This document shows, piece after piece, positions 26,799 through 36,233 of a stretch of DNA of 49,187 bases; within the stretch, counting starts at the first letter, position 1; each line of letters starts with the position of its first letter. A program made the position numbers and the translations under genes. The notes beneath the pieces are model-generated. The model made no database searches. It worked only from the letters and a program-made list of their open reading frames with translations, and was not told the DNA's origin. This DNA is from Cyanobacteria bacterium QS_4_48_99 (GTDB lineage Bacteria > Cyanobacteriota > Cyanobacteriia > Cyanobacteriales > Rubidibacteraceae), in NCBI GenBank assembly GCA_003021505.1, contig PXPT01000029.1, positions 1 to 49,187 on the forward strand, read 5' to 3'.

Positions 26799-28406
26799 AT
26801 GGGCAGCATCAATAAACAGAACAGCCGACTTGCGCTAACCACGCCGCTCTACTACGTCAACGATGTCCCCCATATTGGGAGCGCCTACACCACTATGGTG
26901 GCAGATGTCGTGGCTCGCTTTGGGCGGCTACAGGGAAGATCTGTGCTACTGATTACTGGCACGGACGAACACGGGCAAAAAATTCAGCGGACAGCGGAAG
27001 AGAAGGGACTAGGGCCCCAACAGCAATGCGACCAAATTGCCGCCAGTTTCGATGCTCTCTGGCAAAAACTCAATATCGAGTATGATCGCTTTAGCCGCAC
27101 CACGGCGACTCGTCATCAGGCGATCGTCAACGAATTTTTCCAGCGCGTTTGGGACAATGGCGACATTTATCTGGCTCAGAAGCAGGGTTGGTACTGCGTC
27201 TCTTGTGAGGAATTTAAAGACGAACGCGAATTAGTCAGTGGCGGCTACTGCCCCATTCACACCAATAAAAAAGCCGAGTGGCGAGACGAGGAAAATTACT
27301 TCTTCCGGCTCTCGAAATATCAACGACAGCTAGAGGCACTCTACGCGGAACAACCCGATTTTATCCAACCGGAGACTCGTCGCAACGAAGTCCTAAACTT
27401 TGTTAGGCAGGGACTGCAAGATTTTTCCATCTCCCGTATCAATCTGGAGTGGGGCATTCCAGTACCAGTTGACTCCAAGCACACCATTTATGTCTGGTTC
27501 GATGCCCTGCTGGGTTATGTCACTGCCCTGCTCAATCCCGAAAGCGAGCCTACCCTGGAGAACGCTCTCTCGCAGTGGTGGCCCATTAATTTACATATAA
27601 TCGGCAAGGATATTTTGCGTTTCCACGCTGTTTATTGGCCCGCTATGCTGTTCTCAGCCGGGATTTCTTCACCAGGAAAGGTGTTTGGGCATGGCTTTCT
27701 GACTAAAGATGGTCAGAAGATGGGCAAAAGTCTCGGCAATACTTTAGATCCGGTCGATTTAGTCAACAGATATGGTTCGGACGCGGTGCGCTACTATTTT
27801 CTAAAAGAAATAGAATTTGGACAAGATGGCGATTTCAATGAAACCCGCTTTGTTAAGCTTCTCAATGCCGACCTTGCAAATGACTTGGGCAACTTGCTCA
27901 ACCGGACTTTAAAGATGGCAAATAAGTATTGCCAAGGTCGCACACCTGATTTAACTGGAGAAGATATTGCGGCTGATCATACACTTAAAAGCATCGGGTT
28001 AGAGTTGAGCGATCGCGTCACCACTGCCTACGAATCCCTCAGTTTTAACCAAGCCTGTGAGGAAATTTTCGCCCTAATTAGAGCTAGTAACAAATTTCTT
28101 GACGAACAAGCACCCTGGAGTTTATACAAGCAGGGAAAGCAAACCGAAGTCGAATCTGTATTATACACCGTTTTAGAATCAGTTAGGCTTTCTGCCTACC
28201 TACTTTCCCCAGTCATTGCCAATTTAAGCAATGACATTTATCAACAGCTTGGCTTTTCTTATGACTTTAATAACAAAACGCAAGTTTGCAAAGATATGCC
28301 TTTTTCTCAACATGCCCAGTGGGGATTTTTACCAGCCCATCAAAAATTAGGAAACCCCCAACCTATTTTTTCTCGGTTGGAACTTCCCTCAGAAAATGCT
28401 TTGTAG
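26799..28406 (+). CDS. metG: methionyl-tRNA synthetase
   Basis: This class Ia synthetase charges tRNA-Met. The HIGH box is HIGS (residues 25-28), and the KMSKS loop is KMGKS (about residues 307-311) in GQKMGKSLGN. A single zinc knuckle, CVSC...GGYCPIH (about 131-150), is present. At 535 residues it lacks the C-terminal EMAP-like tRNA-binding domain found in longer bacterial forms, as is normal for cyanobacteria. It is followed after 108 bp by a NYN-domain gene. Confidence 0.95.
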   Translation: MGSINKQNSRLALTTPLYYVNDVPHIGSAYTTMVADVVARFGRLQGRSVLLITGTDEHGQKIQRTAEEKGLGPQQQCDQIAASFDALWQKLNIEYDRFSRTTATRHQAIVNEFFQRVWDNGDIYLAQKQGWYCVSCEEFKDERELVSGGYCPIHTNKKAEWRDEENYFFRLSKYQRQLEALYAEQPDFIQPETRRNEVLNFVRQGLQDFSISRINLEWGIPVPVDSKHTIYVWFDALLGYVTALLNPESEPTLENALSQWWPINLHIIGKDILRFHAVYWPAMLFSAGISSPGKVFGHGFLTKDGQKMGKSLGNTLDPVDLVNRYGSDAVRYYFLKEIEFGQDGDFNETRFVKLLNADLANDLGNLLNRTLKMANKYCQGRTPDLTGEDIAADHTLKSIGLELSDRVTTAYESLSFNQACEEIFALIRASNKFLDEQAPWSLYKQGKQTEVESVLYTVLESVRLSAYLLSPVIANLSNDIYQQLGFSYDFNNKTQVCKDMPFSQHAQWGFLPAHQKLGNPQPIFSRLELPSENAL

Positions 28407-28514
28407 TAAGCACTACCAAGGCACTTAATAAGATTCCACCAACTCTCTCCGAAGAGAGGATACAAAATTAACAAGTTTTACAACACTTTATTTAAAAAAG
28501 ACGAGGATAAAGAA

Positions 28515-29120
28515 ATGCTAGATAATTTCGGTCAAGATCCAGTATTTACGCCAGAACAAGTCCTAGAAAATCGCGGTCGCGTTGCTATTTTTATCGATGG
28601 CTCCAATTTGTTTTACGCTGCCCTACAACTGGGAATGGAGATTGACTATACCAAATTACTTTACCGTTTGACTTCTGGGTCGAGATTACTGCGTGCCTTT
28701 TTTTACACGGGCGTTGATAGTACCAACGAGAAGCAACAAGGCTTTCTTCTCTGGATGCGCCGTAACGGTTATCGGGTCATTGCCAAGGACTTAGTGCAAC
28801 TTCCAGACGGGTCAAAAAAAGCCAATCTGGATGTAGAAATTGCTGTTGATATGATGGCGTTGGCAGGTGCTTATGACACGGCAGTGCTGGTTAGTGGGGA
28901 TGGCGATCTCGCCTATGCCGCCGATGCCATTAGTTATCGGGGTGCCCGCATAGAAGTGGTGAGCTTGCGCTCGATGACCAGCGATAGTTTAATTAATGTT
29001 GCTGATCGCTACATCGACCTTGACCAGATCCAAGATTCGGTTCAAAAAATATCTAGGCAAAATGGTAACTACTCCAGCTTTCCCAGCTTGAGTATGTTGG
29101 ATGAAGAAAGATCCCGCTAG
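28515..29120 (+). CDS. NYN-domain (LabA-like PIN-fold) protein
   Basis: The 201-residue protein has the NYN/PIN acidic residues in RVAIFIDGSNLFYAAL (Asp28, Asn31), LDVEIAVDMM (Asp112) and VSGDGDLAYA (Asp129, Asp131). This makes it a probable metal-dependent RNase of the LabA group, which in cyanobacteria includes a circadian output regulator. I would not claim the clock role from sequence alone. The gene ends at 29120, so the lptC start at 29137 follows closely. Confidence 0.82.
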   Translation: MLDNFGQDPVFTPEQVLENRGRVAIFIDGSNLFYAALQLGMEIDYTKLLYRLTSGSRLLRAFFYTGVDSTNEKQQGFLLWMRRNGYRVIAKDLVQLPDGSKKANLDVEIAVDMMALAGAYDTAVLVSGDGDLAYAADAISYRGARIEVVSLRSMTSDSLINVADRYIDLDQIQDSVQKISRQNGNYSSFPSLSMLDEERSR

Positions 29121-29136
29121 CAAGCTCAGGAAGGTA

Positions 29137-30306
29137 ATGAACCCAAGTCTTGGAAAAACTCAGACAAAGCAGTTGGGCAACTGGTTGGTCAAAGCTGTAC
29201 TACTAGTTTTGATTTTGAGTGCGACTGCCTGCGGACAGCAACGCCAAACCGAGTCGCGATCACAACCAAATAGCGCCGCTGCGGCCGATTCCCAAAAGCG
29301 CCTAGTCTTAGAAAGTGCCACCATCAACCAACCTAACCAGCAAGGCCAGACACAATGGAAAATTAACGCCAAGCGAGCCGTTTACAGCCCCGATCAAAAA
29401 ACTGCCCAGCTTGAGGACATTACAGGAAATTTATATCAGGATGGCAAGGTTGTCCTCCAGGTAGAGGCAAAGCGCGGAACTGTCAAAAAGGATGGGAAAG
29501 AAATTGTTCTTCGGGATCAGTTCGTGGCTACTGACCCGCGTAATGGTGCAACAATTCGGGGAGAGAATGTGGTGTGGCGTCCTCAACAAGACCTCCTGCT
29601 GGTACGCCAAAATTTTACTGGCAGCCATCCTAAACTCACAGCATCGGCAAACCAAGGAAAATATGACACCTCCAAACAACGCCTAGAGTTAATCGGTCAA
29701 GTGGAGGCAACTGCCCAAGACCCTTCCCTGCACATGAAAACAGAGCATCTGTTCTGGAAGATTCAGCAAGGACTGGTTATTAGCGATCGCACTACTCACA
29801 TCGACCGTTACAAAGGGGAAACCATTACTGACAGCGCGGTTGCTGACCATGCCCAAGTGAATCTCAATACTCAAATAGCGCAACTCAACCAAAATGTGGA
29901 ACTAAAGTCATTAGATCCGCTTCTGCAAATTGCCACTGAATCGGCAACTTGGAATCCCGAAGCCCAAACCGTGGTATCAGACAAACCCGTGCGAATTGTC
30001 AATTCTGAAGAAAAAGTCACTGCCACAGCGAATCAGGGACAGGTCAACCTCGATACCAAAGTCGCTCATCTAACCGGAGGCGTCCAAGGGATTAGCAAGC
30101 GCAATCAAGCCCAACTCTTCGCCAATAAGCTTTTCTGGAAAATTCCCAGCCCAAGGATGCAAGCTAAGGGTAATGTTATTTACCGACAAGCTGACCCGCC
30201 TTTGAATACCACAGGAACCCAAGCAAAAGGAAATCTCGCCAATGAAAATATTGTGGTTCGTGGCGGCGACAGCGACGAGAGAGTAGTAACAGAAATTGTT
30301 CCTTAA
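29137..30306 (+). CDS. lptC: LptC-like LPS-transport lipoprotein, double length
   Basis: I chose ATG 29137, which has AGGAAGG just upstream and gives a compact lipoprotein signal: KQLGNWLVKAVLLVLILSAT followed by the lipobox Cys in ATACGQQ. The ATG at 29101 overlaps the NYN gene and adds 12 residues. The mature part is made of repeated beta strands (for example TQWKINAKRAVYSPDQKTAQ and LRDQFVATDPRNGATIRGEN), as in the LptC/OstA jelly-roll proteins that bridge LPS to the outer membrane. It is about twice the length of enterobacterial LptC, as is usual in cyanobacteria. Confidence 0.82.
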   Translation: MNPSLGKTQTKQLGNWLVKAVLLVLILSATACGQQRQTESRSQPNSAAAADSQKRLVLESATINQPNQQGQTQWKINAKRAVYSPDQKTAQLEDITGNLYQDGKVVLQVEAKRGTVKKDGKEIVLRDQFVATDPRNGATIRGENVVWRPQQDLLLVRQNFTGSHPKLTASANQGKYDTSKQRLELIGQVEATAQDPSLHMKTEHLFWKIQQGLVISDRTTHIDRYKGETITDSAVADHAQVNLNTQIAQLNQNVELKSLDPLLQIATESATWNPEAQTVVSDKPVRIVNSEEKVTATANQGQVNLDTKVAHLTGGVQGISKRNQAQLFANKLFWKIPSPRMQAKGNVIYRQADPPLNTTGTQAKGNLANENIVVRGGDSDERVVTEIVP

Positions 30307-30535
30307 TCGTTGGTCATCGGTCATTAGTCATTAGTACTAACGTTTATTTAACTTTAGTGATGACTAACCAATTTTGGATTTTCCCCTAACTTTCCCCGCT
30401 TCCCCAGCCTCCCCTGCTTCCTTGTCCCCCCATCTTCCTAACCCCTACTTCCACCTCTTCTTCCTCTAAAATTCGGCTAGGATAGCCCAATTCCAAGCTT
30501 TTGGATGTCGCTGCAAGCGGTTTCACTTCCCATTG

Positions 30536-31728
30536 TTAAGAAAGATTCTGCAAAAATTTGTCTTGCTGGGATCGAAACATTTCGGTCGCGCTACCGCGAT
30601 TGATCACGGCAAACCAAACTTTGCCGCGTTCTTGAGTCGGGATGACAGCAGCCAGGGCACTAACTCGGTTCAGAGTTCCGGTTTTAACCGTAGCGCCGAC
30701 TGGAAGGGTTGATCGCCAATCGTGCCACAATGGTTCATACCAGCAAAGGGAAAAATATTGGCAATGCCCAAAGACTGGGACTGCAAATTGCGCCCAATCG
30801 CCATTAGCATCTGAGAGACTGCACGAGGGGAAATCCGATTATCTACCCAAGCCCGAACCTTTAATCAACTGAATTTCTTCGGGAGGCACAGCAGCCGATT
30901 TTGCTGCCAACTGGGAAACTACCAGGGCACTTCCCATAAACTCTGCCAACATCTCAGCCATATTATTATTACTGTAAATATTCATCTGCTTGAGAATTTT
31001 TGCCAAAGTCATGGATTGATGAGGTAGGAGCAAAATGGGTTCATTAGTTAAATTTTCTTGAACCTGGACAGTGCCAGCAATTTCGAGTTGAGAGCGAGGA
31101 GTATCCGGCGGAAGGCGCTGGTAGGCAGCAGTAATTTTGGACGACCAGCCCTCAGAGTTTAAGACTTGTTAAAATAAACGACCAGCAGCTAGGGGTTGGA
31201 CTGGAAGTTCATATAGAAAATTTCTGTAATGACTAGATCTTGGGTAACTTTGCAGATGCCAAGCCGATCAAGTGCATTTCCCACCGCGATCACCTCTTCC
31301 CCAACAAACAGAGGATTGCCACTGCCTCTGATCACCAAATCTCCCTACAAAAGCCCTCCTTAACCGGACTGGTGGCGTAGATACGAGTTTCCAACTGGTG
31401 ATCTGCGCCCAGGTTTCCAACGCTGCCAAGGTAGTGGCAATTTTTGTCAGAGAGGCAGCAGGGATGGGTCTTTTCCCTGATGAGAAGCTAATTGAGCTAA
31501 ATTTGACTGTATCCAGATTCCCTGATTTGCAGTAACAATGCCTTGCTCAGACAGATCGTCTAGATACTTCTGCACCATCGCTTCGGCTGCCGGGTCGGGT
31601 TTTGGGGGCAAACTAAATAATTCTGACTCCTGCCACGACAGCATTTGGGCAGTTGCGGGAGAGTCTGATTGCTACCCCGGAATTCCCAACAGCAAACTAA
31701 TTAAACTAGAACCCAATGCTTCCAACAT
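30536..31728 (-). pseudogene. dacB: D-Ala-D-Ala carboxypeptidase/endopeptidase PBP4 (dacB), multiply broken
   Basis: The gene starts at ATG 31728 (MLEALGSSLISLLLGIPG), meets a TAG after 18 codons, and continues as QSDSPATAQMLSWQESEL. The active-site SxxK reads PAASLTKIATTLAAL, encoded at about 31442-31453, but in a different frame from the preceding text. The SxN motif is in MNIYSNNNMAEML (30839-31033 ORF) and the KTG motif is in VKTGTLNRVSALA (30536-30730 ORF), again with frame changes between. All three penicillin-binding motifs survive, but at least one stop and three frameshifts separate them. It is therefore inactive; another carboxypeptidase must serve the cell. Confidence 0.82.
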
Positions 31729-31807
31729 TACTAAGTTCCTATTCAGCGAAGAATTTTGCTAAGAGTGCGTCTGCTAAAATCTTTAAGGCTTCTATCACGC
31801 ATGCTCA

Positions 31808-32869
31808 ATGAGATCGACTCGTGCAAAGATTGCAGTTGACGCAATGGGAGGCGATTATGCTCCTGATGAAATCGTCGCCGGAGCGCTCAGAGCTACCGAA
31901 GAGCTGGACGTGGATGTTCTGCTGGTAGGCGATCGCGATCAAATTCAATCCTCCCTCGGGGAGCATATCACCTCCAGCCACATCGAGATTGTTCCGGCTG
32001 AGGGCATCATTTCCATGAACGAAGAACCCCTAGTGGGTATCAAACGTAAGCCGCAAGCGTCGATTAATGTTGCCATGAACTTGGTTAAGGATAATCGTGC
32101 CGAAGCAGTGGTGTCAGCCGGTCATTCGGGGGCTGCTATGGCGGCAGGCTTACTTCGCTTAGGTCGCCTGGAAGGAATTGATCGCCCAGCGATTGGCGCA
32201 GTTTTCCCGACCTTGCTCGCCAGTAAGTCAGTGATTCTTCTCGATGCCGGCGCAATGGTGGACTGTCGCCCCAAATTCTTGGAACAGTTCGCCCTGATGG
32301 GGGGGATTTACAGCAAGTACGCGCTTGGCGTGGAACAGCCGAAAGTGGGATTGCTCAATATTGGAGAGGAATCTTCTAAAGGTAATGATGTAGCAATCCG
32401 CACTCACAAGCTACTGCAAGATAATCCTCAAATTCCCTTTATTGGCAACGTTGAGGGCAAAGATGTTCTCTCCGGTCGCTTTGATGTGGTGGTTTGCGAT
32501 GGCTTTGTGGGTAACATTTTGCTGAAATTTGCTGAGGGAGTTGGGGATAGCGTGCTGCAAATTTTACAAGAGGAACTGCCCAAAGGATGGAGGGGGCGAC
32601 TCGGTACGGCACTTCTAAAACCTCACTTAAAGCGAATTAAGCAGCGCATCGACCACGCTGAACGTGGAGGAGGGTTGCTATTAGGGATTGCTGGTATTTG
32701 TATAATTAGTCACGGGAGTTCTCAGGCTCCCTCCATTTTTAACGCCATTCGTTCGGCAAAAGACGCGATGGATAACCAGGTGCTAGAGCGTATTCAGTCC
32801 CACTGCAATCAAAGCAGCCAGGCATCTGCCTCGGAGAATCCGAAAGCCGGAGAATACGAATCGGGTTGA
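31808..32869 (+). CDS. plsX: phosphate acyltransferase PlsX
   Basis: PlsX makes acyl-phosphate from acyl-ACP for the first step of phospholipid synthesis. The 353-residue protein starts with the signature KIAVDAMGGDYAPDEIV, and has VSAGHSGAAMAAGLLRLGR and GEESSKGNDV segments of the family. A Ser/Glu-rich tail after residue 335 is an ordinary extension. It opens the lipid-synthesis run plsX-fabH-fabD-plsC, the arrangement found in many cyanobacteria and other bacteria. Confidence 0.94.
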   Translation: MRSTRAKIAVDAMGGDYAPDEIVAGALRATEELDVDVLLVGDRDQIQSSLGEHITSSHIEIVPAEGIISMNEEPLVGIKRKPQASINVAMNLVKDNRAEAVVSAGHSGAAMAAGLLRLGRLEGIDRPAIGAVFPTLLASKSVILLDAGAMVDCRPKFLEQFALMGGIYSKYALGVEQPKVGLLNIGEESSKGNDVAIRTHKLLQDNPQIPFIGNVEGKDVLSGRFDVVVCDGFVGNILLKFAEGVGDSVLQILQEELPKGWRGRLGTALLKPHLKRIKQRIDHAERGGGLLLGIAGICIISHGSSQAPSIFNAIRSAKDAMDNQVLERIQSHCNQSSQASASENPKAGEYESG

Positions 32870-33069
32870 TACGCGAATTTCGGATTGTGGATTGTGGATT
32901 CTCTAAAAGGGTTCATGCCCATTTCCTTAAGTTCACGATCAAGTGACTCCGGTAGCCAGGGTAGATTGGGAGAAAATACCACTGCCGAGTAAAATAACTA
33001 AAGCATGCTTAGAAAGGCTGATAGCGCGATTCCCCGCTATCGAACAAGCGCAAGCAATGGAGAAAAGCG

Positions 33070-34071
33070 TTGAAACAGTTAGGGGCAGGGATGGCAATCG
33101 CCGGGAGCGGTTCTGCAACACCAAAGGTCGCTCTCGATAACCAAGACCTTAGCCAAATTGTGGAAACCTCGGATGAGTGGATTCGCACCCGAACAGGAAT
33201 CCAACAGCGGTATGTGGCATCGCCAGAAGAATCGCTTGCGGGTGTTGCTGCCCAAGCAGCAGAGAGGGCGATCGCCATGGCGGAGACTACCTCAGCCGAA
33301 ATTGACTTAATTTTGTTAGCCACCTCCACCCCCGATGACCTCTTTGGCAGTGCTAGCCAGATTCAGAGCTTACTCGGCGCTTCTCGCGCTGTGGCTTTTG
33401 ACCTCACAGCCGCTTGCTCGGGATTTATATTTGGTTTAGTCACCGCCTCCCAGTTTATTCGCACCGGCGTTTATCAAAATGTCTTGCTAATTGGAGCAGA
33501 CTTGCTCTCTCGCTGGACAGATTGGTCAGATCGGCGTACCTGTGTACTATTTGGGGATGGGGCAGGCGCTGTCGTCCTGCAAGCCAACCCCGAGCGCGAT
33601 CGCCTACTGGGATTTGAACTGTGCAGTGATGGCACTCACAATCAAAGTCTCAACCTCACTTATCAGGGAAAGTCCCAACCGCTCCTCAAAGATGTTTCCA
33701 TTAGTCATGGCTCTTATTACCCCATCACCATGAACGGCAAAGAAGTTTACCGCTTTGCCGTCGCCAAAGTGCCAGAAGTGATTTCCAAAGCCCTATTCCG
33801 CGCTCAACTTACCGCCGAACAAGTAGACTGGCTCCTACTCCACCAGGCAAATCAACGGATTATGGATGCGGTGGCACAGCGCCTGAATATTTCCAGTGAT
33901 CGAGCCATCAGCAATCTCGCTAAATACGGCAACACCTCCGCCGCATCAATCCCCCTTGCCCTTGATGAAACTGTGCGCCAAGAAACGATCCAACCCGGAG
34001 ACATCATCGCCGCTTCTGGCTTTGGTGCCGGACTGACTTGGGGGGCGGCAATTTTCCAGTGGGGAAGGTAG
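33070..34071 (+). CDS. fabH: beta-ketoacyl-ACP synthase III
   Basis: FabH condenses acetyl-CoA with malonyl-ACP to start fatty-acid synthesis. I keep TTG 33070 as start, because GGAG lies about seven bases upstream and the first residues (MKQLGAGMAIAGSGSATP) match the family. ATG 33091 is the alternative. The catalytic triad is present: Cys116 in TAACSGFI, His258 in LLHQANQRIMD and Asn near 288 in KYGNTSAASIP. The GFGAGLTWG C-terminal glycine motif is intact. Confidence 0.94.
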   Translation: MKQLGAGMAIAGSGSATPKVALDNQDLSQIVETSDEWIRTRTGIQQRYVASPEESLAGVAAQAAERAIAMAETTSAEIDLILLATSTPDDLFGSASQIQSLLGASRAVAFDLTAACSGFIFGLVTASQFIRTGVYQNVLLIGADLLSRWTDWSDRRTCVLFGDGAGAVVLQANPERDRLLGFELCSDGTHNQSLNLTYQGKSQPLLKDVSISHGSYYPITMNGKEVYRFAVAKVPEVISKALFRAQLTAEQVDWLLLHQANQRIMDAVAQRLNISSDRAISNLAKYGNTSAASIPLALDETVRQETIQPGDIIAASGFGAGLTWGAAIFQWGR

Positions 34072-34137
34072 TTTTTTGCTAATGGCTAGTGGCTAATGGC
34101 TTATGGCTAATCGACAATTAGCAATGGACAATTAGTA

Positions 34138-35031
34138 ATGACTAAAACAGCATGGGTATTTCCAGGACAGGGTTCGCAAGCTGCTGGGATGGAAGTAGAT
34201 TTAACTGAGATTCCGGCTGCTCAAAACAGGTTTGAACTCGCAGAGCAAATTTTAGGTTGGTCAGTTTTAGACCTTTGCCAAAGACAGCAAGAGCAATTAT
34301 CGCGCACGTTCTACACTCAGCCTTGCTTGTATGTCATTGAGTGTATCCTCGCCGATTTAATGATGGAGCGAAGCATGATGCCCCGGTTAGTTGCAGGACA
34401 TAGCTTGGGCGAGTACGTTGCCCTTTATGCCGCCAGCGTATTTGACTTTGAGGCAGGATTGCGTCTGGTTAAGCGCCGTGCGGAATTAATGGATGCGGCT
34501 GCTGGGGGCAAGATGGTGGCTTTAATGAAATTTGACCGCGAACAGTTGCAGGCACAGGTTGACAAAACCCCAGATGTTGTAATTGCGAATGATAATAGCC
34601 CCATGCAAGCGGTTATTTCTGGAACCCCGGAGGCAGTGGAGTCGGTGGTGTATCAGGTTAAAGCTAAACGTGCCGCTCCCTTAAATGTTTCCGGTGCATT
34701 TCATTCTCCGCTGATGGCATCTGCCGCTGAGAAGTTCCAAGAGATCTTAGAATCTGTCCCCTTTGGGGATGCGAACATTCCTTTACTCTCGAATGCCGAG
34801 CCTGCCTCAACGACTGATGGTACAAAGTTGAGAGAACGCTTGAAGCAACAGATGACTAGTCCCGTCCGCTGGCGAGAAATTATGCTGCGGTTGCCAGAAG
34901 AAGGCATTTCACAGGTGGTTGAAGTTGGTCCCGGGAACGTTCTGACTGGCTTGATCAAAAGAACCTGTTCTAATTTAGAGTTAAACAATGTCAGCAGCGT
35001 GGCGGATTTACAGCAGTTTTCGACTCCTTGA
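34138..35031 (+). CDS. fabD: malonyl-CoA:ACP transacylase
   Basis: FabD loads malonate onto acyl carrier protein. The 297-residue enzyme begins with the substrate-site motif TAWVFPGQGSQAAGM. The nucleophile elbow is GHSLGEY with Ser89, and the base His is in SGAFHSPLM. The Arg that binds malonyl carboxylate lies in LRLVKRRAELM. It stands 66 bp after fabH; the gap has short TGGCTAATGG-type repeats. Confidence 0.94.
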   Translation: MTKTAWVFPGQGSQAAGMEVDLTEIPAAQNRFELAEQILGWSVLDLCQRQQEQLSRTFYTQPCLYVIECILADLMMERSMMPRLVAGHSLGEYVALYAASVFDFEAGLRLVKRRAELMDAAAGGKMVALMKFDREQLQAQVDKTPDVVIANDNSPMQAVISGTPEAVESVVYQVKAKRAAPLNVSGAFHSPLMASAAEKFQEILESVPFGDANIPLLSNAEPASTTDGTKLRERLKQQMTSPVRWREIMLRLPEEGISQVVEVGPGNVLTGLIKRTCSNLELNNVSSVADLQQFSTP

Positions 35032-35161
35032 GGTAGACCTGTTTGGAATCAGGAAAAGTGGGAATGGGTAAAGGTTAAAGGCAATCTCCCCATTACCCCA
35101 AAACCGTTGCCCTTTAACCGACAAAGGAAAACGCTGTAGGTGCAACCAAGGAATCTTTCCC

Positions 35162-35800
35162 GTGAGCAGAGAGCGAGAACCTTTCGTTAACCTATTTCTC
35201 TACTACCTCTTCAAGTATTCGGTATTGGCTCCGATGTTCAAAACCTACTTCCGGGGGCGAATTTATGGAGCTGAGAAAGTACCGCAAGCGGGAGCACTGG
35301 TGATAGTAAGTAACCATGCCAGTTACTTTGACCCGCCCATTTTGTCCTCTTGTGTGCAGCGTCCCGTGGCATACATGGCGAAGGAGGAATTGTTTGACGT
35401 TCCCATTTTGAAGCAAGGGATTCGGTTATACGGGGCTTATCCAGTGAAGCGTTCCGCAGCCGACAGGAGTGCCATCCGTGCGGCAGTTGATGCTCTCAAT
35501 GAGGGCTGGGCAGCCGGGATATTTTTGCAGGGGCATCGTACTCCCGATGCTCGCATTACGAACCCGAAGTTCGGAGGAGCGATGATTGCTGCCAAGGCGA
35601 AAGCCCCGCTACTACCTGTGAGTTTGTGGGGCACAGAGAGGATTTTACAGAAAGGTTATTCTGTGCCGCAACCCGTACCTGTGACGGTGCGAATCGGCGA
35701 GTTAATCGACCCTCCTAGTTCTACTAAGCGGGAAGCATTGCAAGCAACTACGGAAAAATGTGCTGCTGCTGTCAATGCCATGCACAATTTGGGACGATAA
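35162..35800 (+). CDS. plsC: 1-acyl-sn-glycerol-3-phosphate acyltransferase
   Basis: The start is GTG 35162. The 212-residue enzyme acylates lysophosphatidate to phosphatidate at the membrane. Motif I is NHASYFD (residues 51-57). The motif usually written FPEGTRS is FLQGHRT (121-127) here: the Glu codon is CAG (Gln) and the Thr codon is CAT (His), a departure from the consensus at a substrate-binding motif. The remaining text (YPVKRSAADRSAIRAA, FGGAMIAAKAKAPLLPV) is normal. Its place after fabD supports plsC. Confidence 0.88.
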   Translation: MSREREPFVNLFLYYLFKYSVLAPMFKTYFRGRIYGAEKVPQAGALVIVSNHASYFDPPILSSCVQRPVAYMAKEELFDVPILKQGIRLYGAYPVKRSAADRSAIRAAVDALNEGWAAGIFLQGHRTPDARITNPKFGGAMIAAKAKAPLLPVSLWGTERILQKGYSVPQPVPVTVRIGELIDPPSSTKREALQATTEKCAAAVNAMHNLGR

Positions 35801-35927
35801 AATTTAATAAGGCTTTCGCCAAAGTAAGGTAAGAGGCTCATCGGAAGGTCGCGCATGCACGCATGCTAGAGATCAAAGTTTAATTAACTCCCTTTTGCCA
35901 TTTGCCTTCGTTTTTAATTGTTTCGTC

Positions 35928-36233
35928 ATGCAGGATCTCAAAGCAGCATTAGCGGAAAGTCTAGATGAAGCAGAGTGGAATTGGCTACTTCCCCATGCCA
36001 AGCGCGATGCTGTGCTTGTGGTGTCTCCAGTGCTAAATTTGCTCGATGTGGGAGTGGCGATCGCCCAAGACGATGTTTCGGTGGTGCAAAGTTGGATTAA
36101 CAACGAGCAGCTCCATAAACCTTCTACTCAGCAGCTCTCTGACTGGAATGCCAACCCAGATAAGCTGTTCAGCGCCTTAATCGTGCAACCCTACGTGCTA
36201 GTGCAAGAGCAATCCGCTAGTTCTGCTCCTTAA
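35928..36233 (+). CDS. DUF2288 family protein
   Basis: I take ATG 35928 (MQDLKAALAESLDEAEWNWL). An ATG at 35895 would add eleven residues from repeat-like sequence. The 101-residue acidic protein matches the DUF2288 family of cyanobacteria and proteobacteria through LDVGVAIAQDDVSVVQSWIN and ALIVQPYVLVQE. The function is unknown. Its 3' end overlaps the convergent YdcF gene by 17 bp (36217-36233). Confidence 0.75.
   Translation: MQDLKAALAESLDEAEWNWLLPHAKRDAVLVVSPVLNLLDVGVAIAQDDVSVVQSWINNEQLHKPSTQQLSDWNANPDKLFSALIVQPYVLVQEQSASSAP

Noticed and set aside
32943-33140. 65-codon ORF between plsX and fabH
   Set aside because: It overlaps the start of fabH in another frame and has no family resemblance.
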